DNA of 64,000 bases from Cyanoderma ruficeps (taxonomy: Eukaryota; Chordata; Aves; Passeriformes; Timaliidae): contig VZDJ01000594.1 in the NCBI GenBank assembly GCA_008694505.1, positions 10,128,026 through 10,192,025 on the forward strand, in the 5' to 3' direction. How positions within the stretch are numbered: position 1 is the first letter of the stretch; every line of letters starts with the position of its first letter. Below are positions 50,661 through 60,900 of the stretch, in pieces. The translations under genes were made by a program, and so were the position numbers. A model generated the notes under the pieces. That model was not told where the DNA came from. It saw only the letters and a program-made list of their open reading frames with translations, and did not search any database.

Positions 50661-52200
50661 AAAATACAGAAAAGCAAAGGATTTTAATGTAACATGATTT
50701 TATGGACCAGGGGGTGTGACCACAACATACCGTAGGATAATAATTAAAATCACTAGAGTTGAAAGTGCTTAGGCAACCTTGTGAAATTTATTGCATTTCC
50801 TAGAACAGATTGAATCAAGCTCACATACCTTCAAGAGCAAGGGTATGACAGTTTTCATCAAGGTGTTGCTGTCACCTTATCATCAAGATTTTGATTTAGG
50901 CCTATTTCTTCCCCACAATTCTAGCTCACACATCTTTTTGTTTACTTCCCTCCTCCAGCATTGCAGCCATGCAGATATTAAAAGAGGGGCTTCCTAACTC
51001 GCACTCCCTCTGCTGACTCTCCAGTGGTGCAGTGTATTTTTCTTTTTTTAAATTTTATTTTTAATGGTCTCTACACAACACCCTTTTAAAAGCATCCTGG
51101 CGCACACACACATGTTTTTCAAACTGAAAATGAGAATACAACACACTGATCTTTAAGTGTTTCCAGTCAGGTAGGTCTGTGGATTTTTTTGGTGACTTGA
51201 TGCAACTGGAAGTGTCACCGATTTGTCTCTGTGTTTAATTATGTGTTCTGAGCAAACCAGAGACCATTCACAGTTCCTGTAGTATCAGCATAATGTATAA
51301 AAGCAGACAGCTGCTTGTTCTTCCCAGAGACCTTGATATCATCAGTAGCCCTGGATTGCACACACCACAGCCTTGTTATATATACATGGTGTTGCATAGT
51401 GCTTGACCTAATATTATACCGATGAGCTCACTCTGTACCTAAAGGATGCTGTAGAGAAGGAGAGGATGAGAGAATTTGTGCCTAACACTTGCAGGGTTCT
51501 GGGCTTTGTGGACCTCAAATTCAGGCATGGAAGAGGACCAGGAGGTCTCCTGCTCCATCTTTCTTCACATGATATGTGTGCATATATATAGACAGGTAAT
51601 AGACATAAATGCACACATATAGACAGCTAACCTTCAGCAAGATCCTTTGTCTTCCCAACTTTACCATCTTAGATGGTTGTAGTGAGGTCATAAAAGAAAT
51701 GCAGCACCTGGAGTTTTTTTTTTCTTTTCTGATATACACCCCAACCCTCCACCACTTTATGGGTCAACATCTCTCCCTGCTACACTCCTCTTACACCACG
51801 CTGGTCACAGCCTCTCCGCTTGGTCATTGGGCTTGTGCCACTCTTGTTTACTTGTGGCCACATTCTAACCTCTCCTGATAACTTCCATTCATTCTGAATT
51901 TAACCTTTTCCAATTACTAAACCTTTCTGTTTTCAACCTTTTCAACCTCCTCCTCCCTCCTCCCCCCAAGTTAATTTACAATTAAAATCATAATTTGACA
52001 TTGCACCATAAATTCAGCAATTCGGTGAACAAAGGAATCACCTAGGACTTTATAAAACATGCACAGGCTCATTCCTTAGTACAACACAATTCTGATTCAG
52101 TCAGTGCTATCAAGAGGATTTTACAAGAAGCTGAGCCAGTATCAGGGAAAGAAAAGAGATTTTTTTTTTTTTCTAGTAACATACCATGAACATTTGTTAA
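50661..52200. other. Non-coding interval, no gene seen
   Basis: Single-copy sequence with an ATAT/ACAC-rich patch (51560-51620), T tracts (51713-51722 and 52160-52172) and a pyrimidine-rich stretch (51925-51968). Only short chance ORFs occur. Confidence 0.55.
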
Positions 52201-52239
52201 AATTGAAAGGCAAATTTCTGATTAACCAGATTTATGACC

Positions 52240-52720
52240 TCTTTAACGTTCAAGCATTTGCAAAAAGTGAGTGCAAAGTTCTGCGCTCATGAATATTCTC
52301 CTACATCACATGAGCAAACTGTCGCCCAAGGTAAATTCCAAATTGTTTGTGTTTGTAAAATCGGGAATGCTAATTAGTTATATAAGTCATAATGTATTGT
52401 TTCTGTTCCTTAACTTGATGACAAAACTACTTAACACGTCTTAAATTGCTAAGTGTGAAAATTACCGATATACAATTTATCACTCATTTTGGATTGGTTA
52501 ATTACACAAGTTCCCACACAGATTGCCTATGGCATATTTGTCTAATGATCTAATTATTCCCTGAAGAAATTAGTGAATAACTTTACATGACAAACCTGAC
52601 AATTTCACAATCTGCTCCTGGACAATTTGTAAATAGATAAGTTTGATGATATTTTGATTTTTATCTATTGGTGAACTAGTCAATCAGAATTGCGGGTCAT
52701 CATCACCTCCAGAAAAATCA
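52240..52720. promoter_or_regulatory. Strong candidate conserved non-coding element
   Basis: Nearly 500 repeat-free bases, very A+T-rich but with isolated CpGs, and almost saturated with homeodomain-type words: TGAATATTC, ATGCTAATTAGTTATATAAG, TTGGATTGGTTAATTACAC, GTCTAATGATCTAATTATTCC, AAATTAGTGAATAAC, AGATAAGTTTGATG, and GTCAATCAGAATTGCGGGTC at the end. No ORF of note lies within. This is the longest enhancer-like stretch in the window. Conservation has not been tested. Confidence 0.5.
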
Positions 52721-54929
52721 GACTGTTTTTATTTAAAATAACTATTTCTCCCACAGGCGAACTGGGTCTGCCCCAAGCATTACACATTTGTCTGTTTGTT
52801 AAATGGGTTGAGAATATGATTAAAGTAAATGGAAAATAACCTACATCGAGTGTGCTTTAGAGAGCCAATGTCTATGGTTTCTCTCTGGAGAAAGCTAAAC
52901 AGTATGTGCAAAAATAACATATCTAGAGATTCACAAGGACTGTTCAGAGGTCAGCTGGAGTCTCTCTGCCTAGAAACTCAGTCCCCTACAACTCCTACAA
53001 GTGGGATATTTAGGTCCCAGACCTGCAAAGAATTGAACATCAGTGTAATTTGCAAATTGCAAAACACCCAAATACTCGTGCTCTCAGAGCCCAGCCGTAC
53101 CACAGTTGATGTCTGGTACCAGGGGCCATATTCAGCGCTGGTGCTCACAAGGTCTCTATGGGTGGAGTACTATGATGCTCACTGTGGCTCAGCAATGCAA
53201 GATGTTCTACAAAGGGGTCCTGTAAAACCTTCCAAAAACTGATCCCTTCTCTCCTGGATAGACTGGGCTGAGACAATGTTACTGTCACCAGGTCAACTTG
53301 GAAGTATCAGCACAGGACAGCCTTGCTATTACCGTCAGCTTACCAAGAGGCTATCTAGACTTTTAAAAACAATGAAGCTGCATTTCTTACAGTGTCACAA
53401 ATTAACATCTTAAGAGGGACTTATGAAAGTCAGTCACACTTCAAAAGTCTTCAGGCAAGGACAAGAGCTATTTTATACTGGTCACAAAAAAAACTCTGAA
53501 CACCAAAACAACTCCTGTCAGAGAACCACTGAGGCTTCTCTGCAGCACAAACAAACCATAGACTACATCAACTGCAAAAGGACATGAAAAACTGGCCTTT
53601 CGGAGCAAAAGAGCCTGGCTTGCTTACTATAGCTAGAAAGAGAATGGTTTTCCCTGAGTTAGCACTGGGGCACTGACTTTGCATATAAATCCTATTTTTA
53701 CCAAATATCATACACTTTACATAACAAAGTCTGACAACAGTCCACTTCGGTGGCTAGGGGCATAAACAGCTGGCAATGGAATACACATCTAGACACGTAA
53801 TCGCTAGTTTACATTATCTTCACTCTGCTAAATATATGAAAAATGGTGTCAGAATACTAAAGGTCACCCTGAAATAAATCAGGGAAAGCATATTCTACCC
53901 ATATGTAGCCCGGCTCAGTCACAGAACAGATCCTGGCAGTCATCACCACTGCATGGAAGTTGTGCATCTTGGGAATGGAAAAGGAGGATCACATCTGTGT
54001 CCCAAGGGGCGGTGATGCCTTACCTATTGCTTCCTGGGACCTTGTGAGAAGGGGATCATTAAACTACAAGGAAAAGAAACAGGTGACAATCTTACTAGAG
54101 AAAGATCTCAGAAAAGCTACGGTGACAACAGAGTGACCTCATGGCGCTCTTGGATGCAAAGAGAAGAGGAGTGAAGTAGCTGTGCTTTCTCATTGCCATA
54201 ATGCTGCTAACCATGAAATAGCAGAAAGTAACTAACAAGCTAATTCCATCTTGGCAGTAAGGTTAAATATTTTGCTGTGTGTAAGTGCTTGTCAATTTTT
54301 TAACTAAATTTTGGATTAGAAAGAAAAACATGCTATCAGAACCTGCATCTTTAAGGACTGAAACCCCGGGGGAGGAGAAGGCTGGAAAGCCTTGTTGTTA
54401 TGCACTGCCAGTTGGAACCAGACCCAGATTAAAGCAGATTTCTCACAAGAATGTGAAGCATTGAGTGATGGCTGAATACCACATGTATCGCACCTTCACC
54501 ACCAGATCCTTGCTTCTGTCAGTACCTCCACGGGCTACCACGCTGCAGTCCCCGCTGCAACCAGCGCCATTAGAGAACGAAAAATCACTTGAATGCACCA
54601 GACAAGTCACTCATCTGCACTTACCACGTGGTTATGCAAAGGCCCTCTCTCCCTTCCAATTTCAACACTTCATCTTTCATACAGAAAACAGAGTCCAAGC
54701 CCTAACGTTCCTGTATGTACAACACCTACTTTTTTCCGCGCTATCAAACCCGCCTGGCAGATCAATCACAAAAGACATATTCTATTCTTCAGCTCAGCAC
54801 TCCCCTCCGATCACACCAACAGGTAGCACTCAGGCAGCAGCAGATTTCTCAAAGCGCATCCAGCCTGCTGTGCATGACATAGCTCTGTTTTTACAAGGGG
54901 GATCAGATAAAACAGGAGAAAAAAAGATG
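52721..54929. other. Non-coding interval, no gene seen
   Basis: Single-copy sequence. The ORFs at 52829-53242 (137 codons) and 54465-54989 (174 codons, plus) have no domain. The latter runs into the antisense SINE for its last codons, so at least its 3' end is not a real gene. No other repeat was recognised. Confidence 0.55.
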
Positions 54930-55068
54930 CATGGAATATTCTTAGTTGGAAGGGACTCACAAGGATCCTCGAGTCCAACTCTAAAGTAAATAACCCATAC
55001 AGGGATTGAACCCACAACCTCAGGGATACTAGCACCATGCTCTAACCAACTGAGCTAATCTCAGGGTC
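54930..55068 (-). repeat. tRNA-Ile/CR1 composite SINE (TguSINE1-like)
   Basis: On the minus strand the element starts with a tRNA-like head. The A box TAGCTCAGTTGG (plus 55046-55057) is followed by TTAGAGCATGGTGCTA and the B box GGTTCAATCC (plus 55003-55012), then CTGTATGGG. This closely follows tRNA-Ile(AAT) order, with the anticodon loop mutated. The tail GAGTTGGACTCGAGGATCC, GTCCCTTCCAACT and AGAATATTCC matches the CR1 3' end, so CR1 enzymes would have mobilised it. A Pol III-transcribed tRNA-Ile head on a CR1 tail is, to my knowledge, the TguSINE1 architecture of passerine birds. It is about 135 bp, essentially full length, with several substitutions. A true tRNA gene is excluded: the aminoacyl stem is broken at the 5' side and the 3' end runs into CR1 sequence. 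Confidence 0.85.
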
Positions 55069-55740
55069 ATGATGAAAAAAGCAGAAGCAAAGGGATGTTC
55101 TCACTCATATTAGCAAAAGCTGAGGATAAGGCACTAACAGAACCTAATAGGAAACACTTTGGGTGGCACGAAGTCCATTTCCAATGCACAGGAGGACAAC
55201 ACAGCCCCTGCTACCACTCCTTCATCTGATGCAGTTACCCACAGTGATGAGCCAGCAGCTTAAAGGAGAAGTGACAATTTTTTCAAAGACGAGATTCTTA
55301 ATATGTGGACCTGTAGCTTTGCTCTAATGAAAATCTGCATGGCTGTAGTAGGCAGAGCACGCTGCTTGCACCATGCACAGGTGTAACTGTGAAAAATGGA
55401 GTCACCTTTGCCTGCAAAGTACTGTACCCCAGGAGATCAGGCAGACAGCTGCTTTCAATATTGATATATCAGTCTTGGAGAGATAGCAAATTTTATTAAG
55501 CTATGGCACATACCCATCCTAAGGGAGTTTGCTGACTTTGACTAAATAAGAGAGATGAATCAAACAGTATTTGAGAATTATGCATTTACTACCTGCATTC
55601 CAAACTCCAGATAATAAAAAAATAGCCAGAATGCTCCCAGATGCAAAAAGGCCAAGCTATAACTTTACCTTCACATATAATAGCACGTGAAGCACATCTG
55701 CAAGCCAGAAAACAGGAAAATAATTAATGCTTTCTGCATT
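55069..55740. other. Non-coding interval, no gene seen
   Basis: Single-copy A+T-rich sequence with no notable ORF, repeat or RNA gene. Confidence 0.55.
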
Positions 55741-55749
55741 AATGCACCA

Positions 55750-55795
55750 CACAGTTAACCGCTGGAACTCTCTGCCACAAGACATTATCTTTCAA
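55750..55795 (+). repeat. Possible CR1-like LINE scrap
   Basis: CAGTTAACCGCTGGAACTCT and CTGCCACAAGACATTAT recall the CR1 3'-region pattern (aaccactggaact, ctgccacaagacatt). It is short, with no clear continuation. Confidence 0.4.
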
Positions 55796-56130
55796 TTGCT
55801 CGGCCGTCATTGGACGAAAGATTTTTAGTAGAAACTAATTGTTGGGGCTACAAAGACCCAACTGGTTTGTGTCTTTCATCTCCTCAAAGGCCTTTTTTAA
55901 CTGGGTCTTGGTGCAAATGGGGAGCTGCAACAAGTGAACCTCTACTTTTAGTCATCACAGCAGTTGCATTTATGAGTTTGTCCTACTCTACATTGAAATA
56001 GTATCTTTGGAAAAAAAACCAAAGTGCATTAAAAAAAAAGATATCTTGAAATAAGATCTCAATGCAAACATCTTAGCCTCTTTCTAGCTAATTCAACAGT
56101 TACCTATAGCATATACGAGTACTTCTAACC
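55796..56130. other. Non-coding interval, no gene seen
   Basis: A 63-codon plus ORF (55810-56001) shows no motif. Poly(A)-like words lie near 56011 and 56031. Nothing else was recognised. Confidence 0.55.
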
Positions 56131-56139
56131 ACATGGTTA

Positions 56140-56350
56140 TTTTCATAATTGCAAAGGTTGGAAGTTTAATTAGACAATCAGAAGGAAGCCCTCAAGCCAG
56201 CCCATTTTCTTAAACAGCTTTACCTAGGCAATGGGAGCAGCATTGTGTAATGCGGCGATTTACTCTGAATAGCATAATGCTTCCTTATCTTTTTTGCCTG
56301 ATTAATTTCCTGACTGAAGTAGCACATAAAACCAAGCTGGTTAGACAACA
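56140..56350. promoter_or_regulatory. Probable conserved non-coding element
   Basis: Repeat-free, with CATAATTGCAAAGG, GTTTAATTAGACAATCAG, GTGTAATGCGGCGATTTAC, AGCATAATGC and CTGATTAATTTCCTGAC. It lies about 0.55 kb from the CpG island and could act on that promoter. Inference from composition and position. Confidence 0.4.
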
Positions 56351-56879
56351 TGTGTCAGGAGCCATGTGTCCTGTTCAAATTGAAACGGGGAGACAGAACT
56401 GAGAGAGCCCAGGCCTCTCCCCCTTTCCTTGCACGTCTGTCCCAGGTACACAGCTCTTCCACCATGACACCACCAAGACCATCACCAGACCAGAGCTCTG
56501 GCAATCACTGACTATGTGTCATAATTTTTTTTTTCTTTTCATGAGGGGGGTGGGGTGTTAAAAGCTAATGGTCCTCAGGGACATGGACTGTGGCTCAAAA
56601 ATAGAAATGAAGTGGAACTGTGTTTTGTGATGCAACTCCACGAAGGCTTGATGGCCTCACAAGAACCACTGATGCAAGCAAGAGACCATCCCGGCAGACC
56701 CTGGGCTGCCTCCCTTCACCACTTGCTTCTCAGCTTTAGTTGCCTCCCTCCCTAAACACACCTGCATGCAGGTACATGCTCACCCCTTTTCAGGAATTTC
56801 ATTATTGTTTTCAAGATGGAAAAGAGAAAAAAGCGATCCTGAGCTCTGCCAGGGCCTCCCGAGCAGAGCAAGGAGGGAT

Positions 56880-57480
56880 GAGGGCTGCACTGCTGAGGAG
56901 GAGCGGCGAGTCCCAAATGACGCAATCCCGCTGGCCCGGCACCACGGCCTCACCACGGCCCGGGGACAACGAGCGGGCCCGGCACGAAGGCTCCTGACCG
57001 CCCCCGGCCCCTGCCGGCCTCCCCACGGACAGCAGCCCACGGCTGACTCCCGGCAAGCCGCAGCCGCGCTGTGTGTGCCTCTCTGCCGCGGAGCATAAAC
57101 AGAAGCAGCTGGGCCCCGCTCGGTTCCGTCCCACATGTCGCCTCGCCACGGGCACCCACGCGCCGCGAGGGCCCGGTGCACGGGCGCCGCTCGCCACGCA
57201 CGTGACCGAGGTGCCAACGCCGGCCCGAGCGCTGCCACAGCCCCCGCCCGCCACGCCGGGCCCCCTCACCCCGCCGCCCCCGGCCCCGCTCCTCCGCAGG
57301 CTCCTGCTCCTGTCCTGCCTGTCCCCGCACGGGAACACAGCCGCCCTTGCAGGGGGCTTGTTTCCTCCTAAGGAGCGAGCGATCGTCCCCCGCCCTCCCC
57401 TCTCACACCAGCTCGGGGGCAAAGCTCACTTTCCGCCCTCGTTACCTGTTTTGCTCCCTCTGGAGTCCCCCCCGTTTCCC
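56880..57480. promoter_or_regulatory. CpG island, likely promoter
   Basis: The only stretch in the window that is both strongly G+C-rich and CpG-dense, with dozens of CpG in 600 bases. It contains a CRE-like TGACGCAATC (about 56918), a CACGTGAC E-box (57199-57206) suited to USF/MiT factors, and a canonical G-quadruplex on the minus strand (57261-57287: C runs of 5, 4, 5 and 4 on the plus strand with 3, 4 and 2-base spacers). Donor-like sites lie on both sides: ACAG followed by GTAACG on the minus strand (junction about 57448) and CTGAG followed by GTGAGA on the plus strand (about 58025). Direction is undecided. Large ORFs here (56811-57422 minus, 57073-57507 plus) are low-complexity A/G/P/R-rich and mutually overlapping, so they are not taken as genes. 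A divergent or lncRNA promoter, or a distant alternative first exon, is plausible. Confidence 0.75.
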
Positions 57481-58650
57481 AGGGAATTTCCAGCAACCAG
57501 TGTTTAACCTCAACGTGTAAAATCCCTGGTGGCAGAGCCTGACATTCACTGCACAGAAGTTTGCCCGACCACAGCCCTGTGCGCCAGGCTGCCCAGCATC
57601 CCTGACTCTTGTGCCCGTGAGGGTCTCTGCCCCAGACGGTCCCAGCGAAAGCAACTTCAGGGCTGAATTCAGTTGGGTTTCACATCTTTTTCTTTTGCGG
57701 AGGTGATACTACATTGCCAGCTACGCTTTTTTACCATATGCAACACCAACACACTGGCAGTTAACAAGCTACAACACAGAACCACTTGGCAACACAGAGA
57801 AAATGGGCAGAAAATCCCCAAGCAAGAGGGAAGGGGAGAAAAAAATGCAATGAATTGACGGCATTAGGCATGCAAGAGAGAACTGTAAAGGAGAGGCTGC
57901 CAGGGAGCAAAGGTGCCCTCCCAGGCTTGTGCATAGCACCAAGTGGGAAACCTCATCAGGGGAAGCAGCCACTGCTTAACTATCAGAGAGATGAAGCACC
58001 TGAATACTTTCTGGAGAGCAACTGAGGTGAGAAACCAAACCGATCTTAGTGTCAGTACCCCTGTGGAAGTCAACTGATGTGGTTGCCTGCCATAGCTAGG
58101 GATTCAGGAACGCATGAGGTGCCGCCCAGTCCCACAGGACCTTTGAATGTCCCATATGTTAGAGTACAAGCAGTACCTTATTTGTAAAAATTGTGGTGTG
58201 ACTGTACCAAAATCCTCTGTGCTGGGCAGCAGTGCCCTGGAAGGCATGGCTCAGGCAGCCTGGCTCCACGTTGGAGAGCACATTGGGCCAAGAAGATGAG
58301 CTCAGGCAGTGGTGGATTCAAGGTGGGGGAATGGAGTTTCGTTCCTGCTGCAGGAATGAAGTTTGGAGCTGTCTTCACTTGTAGCACCACATAATTCTAG
58401 GTGGCTGCAGATTTACGACTCTATTCTCCCAAATTTGGAAGGCTTCCACTTTTGACCACATAAAAGAAAGAAACATTTTCCTTTTCTCAGTATGACCTCC
58501 ATTTTCTATTCTGAGACAAAATCCATTATAGCAATGCCTGGAAAAGCTACGCATCTAATAATTTTCCCTGAGACTTCCTTGGAATTTTGAGATGGGTTTA
58601 GCTTGGCCAGAGCTTTTCCACCCCCCAGCAAGAGAAACTGCTTGTGAGAT
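57481..58650. other. Non-coding or untranslated flank of the CpG island
   Basis: Composition falls back gradually. A donor-like CTGAG followed by GTGAGA near 58025 could end a plus-strand first exon. Mirrored short ORFs (57786-58025 plus, 57769-57972 minus; 58178-58390 minus, 58191-58394 plus) are chance. No repeat was recognised. Confidence 0.45.
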
Positions 58651-58654
58651 TCTC

Positions 58655-58865
58655 AGTTTTTAAAGAGATGATGGCTGTGTTCACTGCAGGATTTTTCCTA
58701 TTACCAGTTTGATTTGCAATCACAGCTGAAGGCCTATGCCATGAATTATTTGCCAATTAAGCAGTGCTTGTGTGGAGGCTGTGTATTTTACACCTTGACA
58801 GCTATTACAGACAGAAGGTAACTGGAGCTTTGACTTAAATGCAAATTATCAAACGCTGAACAGTC
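58655..58865. promoter_or_regulatory. Possible conserved non-coding element
   Basis: Repeat-free, with CAGTTTGATTTGCAATCAC, GCCATGAATTATTTGCC, CCAATTAAGCAGTGCTTG and CCTTGACAGCTATTACAG, resembling TALE and homeodomain sites. Inferred from character only. Confidence 0.4.
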
Positions 58866-60520
58866 TGAAGCAGAGACCCAAGCTGACTTGGACAGAAGAC
58901 ACAACACAGATAAATTTGCTGCTGACGTTTTATCTTGGATGGGAGTAACAATGGTAAAGACAAAATCAAAATGTCCATATCTTTCTTGCTCTTTAACAGC
59001 AGACTTTTTAATCCTTCCTGAAGACACACAGAAAATTTATTTATGTCGTGAAGCAAGTATTAGAAAAGATAGCTGCCCTCTGTTACAGCTAATATGATTA
59101 ATATCCTTGCATAAGCTTTTTTATTAGGGAGAAGAGAGAGTCATCTTCCTACTCCAATCACATTGCATTATTATGTACCTTGGAAACAGAAAAGCAGGTA
59201 TTAAAAAAAAGTGAAAATGAGATTTTATTATTTATTACAGATATGTGCCTCAAATTCAGTTCAGAATCCCCTGAGTATCCCATGGGTACTATCCATAAGC
59301 ACATTTAGGACCCAAGATGTTCTTCTCCACCCCAGGAGAGACAGAGCAGTTGGACTATTTGTTGTGTTGCAGGTAAACCCTTTAACCAGCATGATGTCAC
59401 TGCACTCAGTCAAGCACTGGGAAATGTTTCATTTTTCACTTGTTTTCAAAAGTGAAATAGAAAAGGTCTTTAAGTCATTTAGTAGATTCCTTTTGCTGAT
59501 TTAATTTACTTCAGATATAATATATGCAGATTTATTTATTTCATCAGCAACATAAAGCCTATTATCTATTGGATTTCAAGTCTGAGGTAACTCCCTGCAA
59601 CCAAATACATGATTTAATAATAATTCTGTCATCAAGTGAAATCTTTACCTGAGATAGATACTGAAAGCAACCTGCCCACATAGCAAGATATTTTTTCTCA
59701 GAGGCTTTTCAGCAGGGTCAGACCTGAAAATGGTTAATCACGTTCCTTTTATTTCACCTAAAGTTTTGAGCACGATTGATTATAGCAGAGGACTCTGTCC
59801 AGCTTCCTATTTTGTTTGTGCTCTTGCCTGTGCAGGATCATGGAACAGTGATCTCTCTCTCTGTAATCTCCATCTAGAGAACAAAACAAAAATATCAGCT
59901 TTTCCCAAAATGAGTAGCAGGAGTTGTTGACCAGATGATAAAGATTTTAATATTCATAAAACCAGAATGTCAAAGAAGAACATCTTGTATGAGAATTAAT
60001 GTTTCCAAGTCGTAATCGTCATTCTCCAAATGCATGCAATGCTGCTAGGAAAAGTCTTGCTCTCTCTCCTTCTGACATGTGGAAGTTTAGGCACCCACCA
60101 AAGACTGGGAATTACCTGCTAGAATTGTTCACCTGTTCCTTTCTTATTCTTCTCTATGTTGGCCAGCAAGCCAAACCAGTTTTGATTTCCATATCTTTTA
60201 TTTGTACATTGTTCAATGAGGCACGGGCCAATTCCACATTAAAAATAAATACACTTTGTCACCATCATAAACTGCACTGGCCAAAACCATAACATGCTGC
60301 TGATTAAAGCTGTGCAAATAGAGCATCCCCTAAAGCAAGAAAAATGGGCACCTGTGCTCATGGGAACACAGGGAGCAACCAAATCTGACAACTCGGCAGC
60401 TCTGATGACCCTGCAGAGGATTATGAGCTCTCCACTTTGCAGTGGAAAGATCTGAACCTCCACAACCTGCAAGGGAGGGGGGGAAAGCATTTCACAGATC
60501 AAGGCGATGTTTCTAGCCAC
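58866..60520. other. Non-coding interval, no gene seen
   Basis: A+T-rich single-copy sequence. ORFs of about 70-100 codons (58788-59097 on both strands, 59211-59504, 59999-60292 plus) are unrecognisable. No repeat was seen. Confidence 0.55.
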
Positions 60521-60525
60521 ATCAC

Positions 60526-60583
60526 CTTTCCTTTCCTCTCCCCACAGTGTGTTTTTCCACACTGTGGGGAGAGGACAGGAAAG
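60526..60583. repeat. Near-perfect 26-bp hairpin (inverted repeat)
   Basis: Left arm 60526-60551 and right arm 60558-60583 pair over 26 positions with a single mismatch (60533 against 60576), around a six-base loop (TTTTTC). The left arm holds a pyrimidine-rich CCTCTCCCCACAG and, because of symmetry, so does the minus strand of the right arm; both look like 3' splice sites. Perfect pairing implies a young fold-back or active constraint. Candidates are a microRNA- or mirtron-like precursor, a small non-autonomous element, or a template-switch event linked to the CR1 about 35 bp downstream. There is no evidence for transcription. Confidence 0.9.
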
Positions 60584-60617
60584 AAGACAGGGAAATGTAT
60601 CGATTTGTAGACTGTCT

Positions 60618-60900
60618 ATGAGGAGAGGTGACAGAGGATGGATCCAAGCTCTTCTTGGTGCCAAGTAACAGGACAAGGGGCAATGGCTGGAAACTGATGC
60701 ACAGAAGTTCCACCAGAATAAAAGGAACTTCTTTACTGTGCAGTGACCAAGCAATGGAACAGGTTGCCCAGAGAGGCTTTGGAGTTCCCTTCACTGGAGA
60801 TATTCCAGAACTGTCTGGACCCAGTCCTGTGCCATGTGCTCTGGGATGGCCCAGGTGACCCACTGAGCTCCCCTCCAACCTCTCCCATTCTTTGAAACCT
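60618..60900 (+). repeat. CR1 LINE 3' end, 5'-truncated
   Basis: The plus strand carries GACAGGACAAGG-type words near 60670: AACAGGACAAGGGGCAATGG, CTGGAAACTGATGCACAG, AAGTTCCACCAGAATAAAAG and GAACTTCTTTACTGTG. CAGGTTGCCCAGAGAGG (60760-60776), TTCACTGGAGATATTCCAG, CCTGTGCCATGTGCTCTGGG and CCTCCAACCTCTCCCATTCT complete the end of ORF2 and the 3' UTR of avian CR1 in correct order. Being 5'-truncated is the normal state of CR1 insertions. The terminal ATTCT-type short repeats are degenerate. The minus-strand ORFs over this stretch (60239-60754 and 60522-60878) are shadows. Moderate divergence suggests an old but post-avian insertion. Confidence 0.92.

Noticed and set aside
54465..54989. 174-codon plus ORF as a gene
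   Set aside because: Its 3' end is antisense SINE sequence and the remainder has no recognisable motif.
54991..55066. Functional tRNA-Ile gene on the minus strand
   Set aside because: A and B boxes are present, but the aminoacyl stem does not pair, the anticodon loop is mutated and a CR1-like tail follows directly. It is a SINE head.
56811..57422. 203-codon minus ORF (and 144-codon plus ORF at 57073-57507) as genes
   Set aside because: Both sit in the CpG island, overlap on opposite strands, and consist of A/G/P/R-rich low-complexity sequence. CpG-rich DNA lacks stop codons by composition.
60526..60583. Hairpin as a bacterial-type transcription terminator
   Set aside because: The context is vertebrate DNA, and the short T run lies in the loop rather than after the stem.
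60239..60878. Minus ORFs of 171 and 118 codons
   Set aside because: They are antisense shadows over the hairpin and the plus-strand CR1 3' end.
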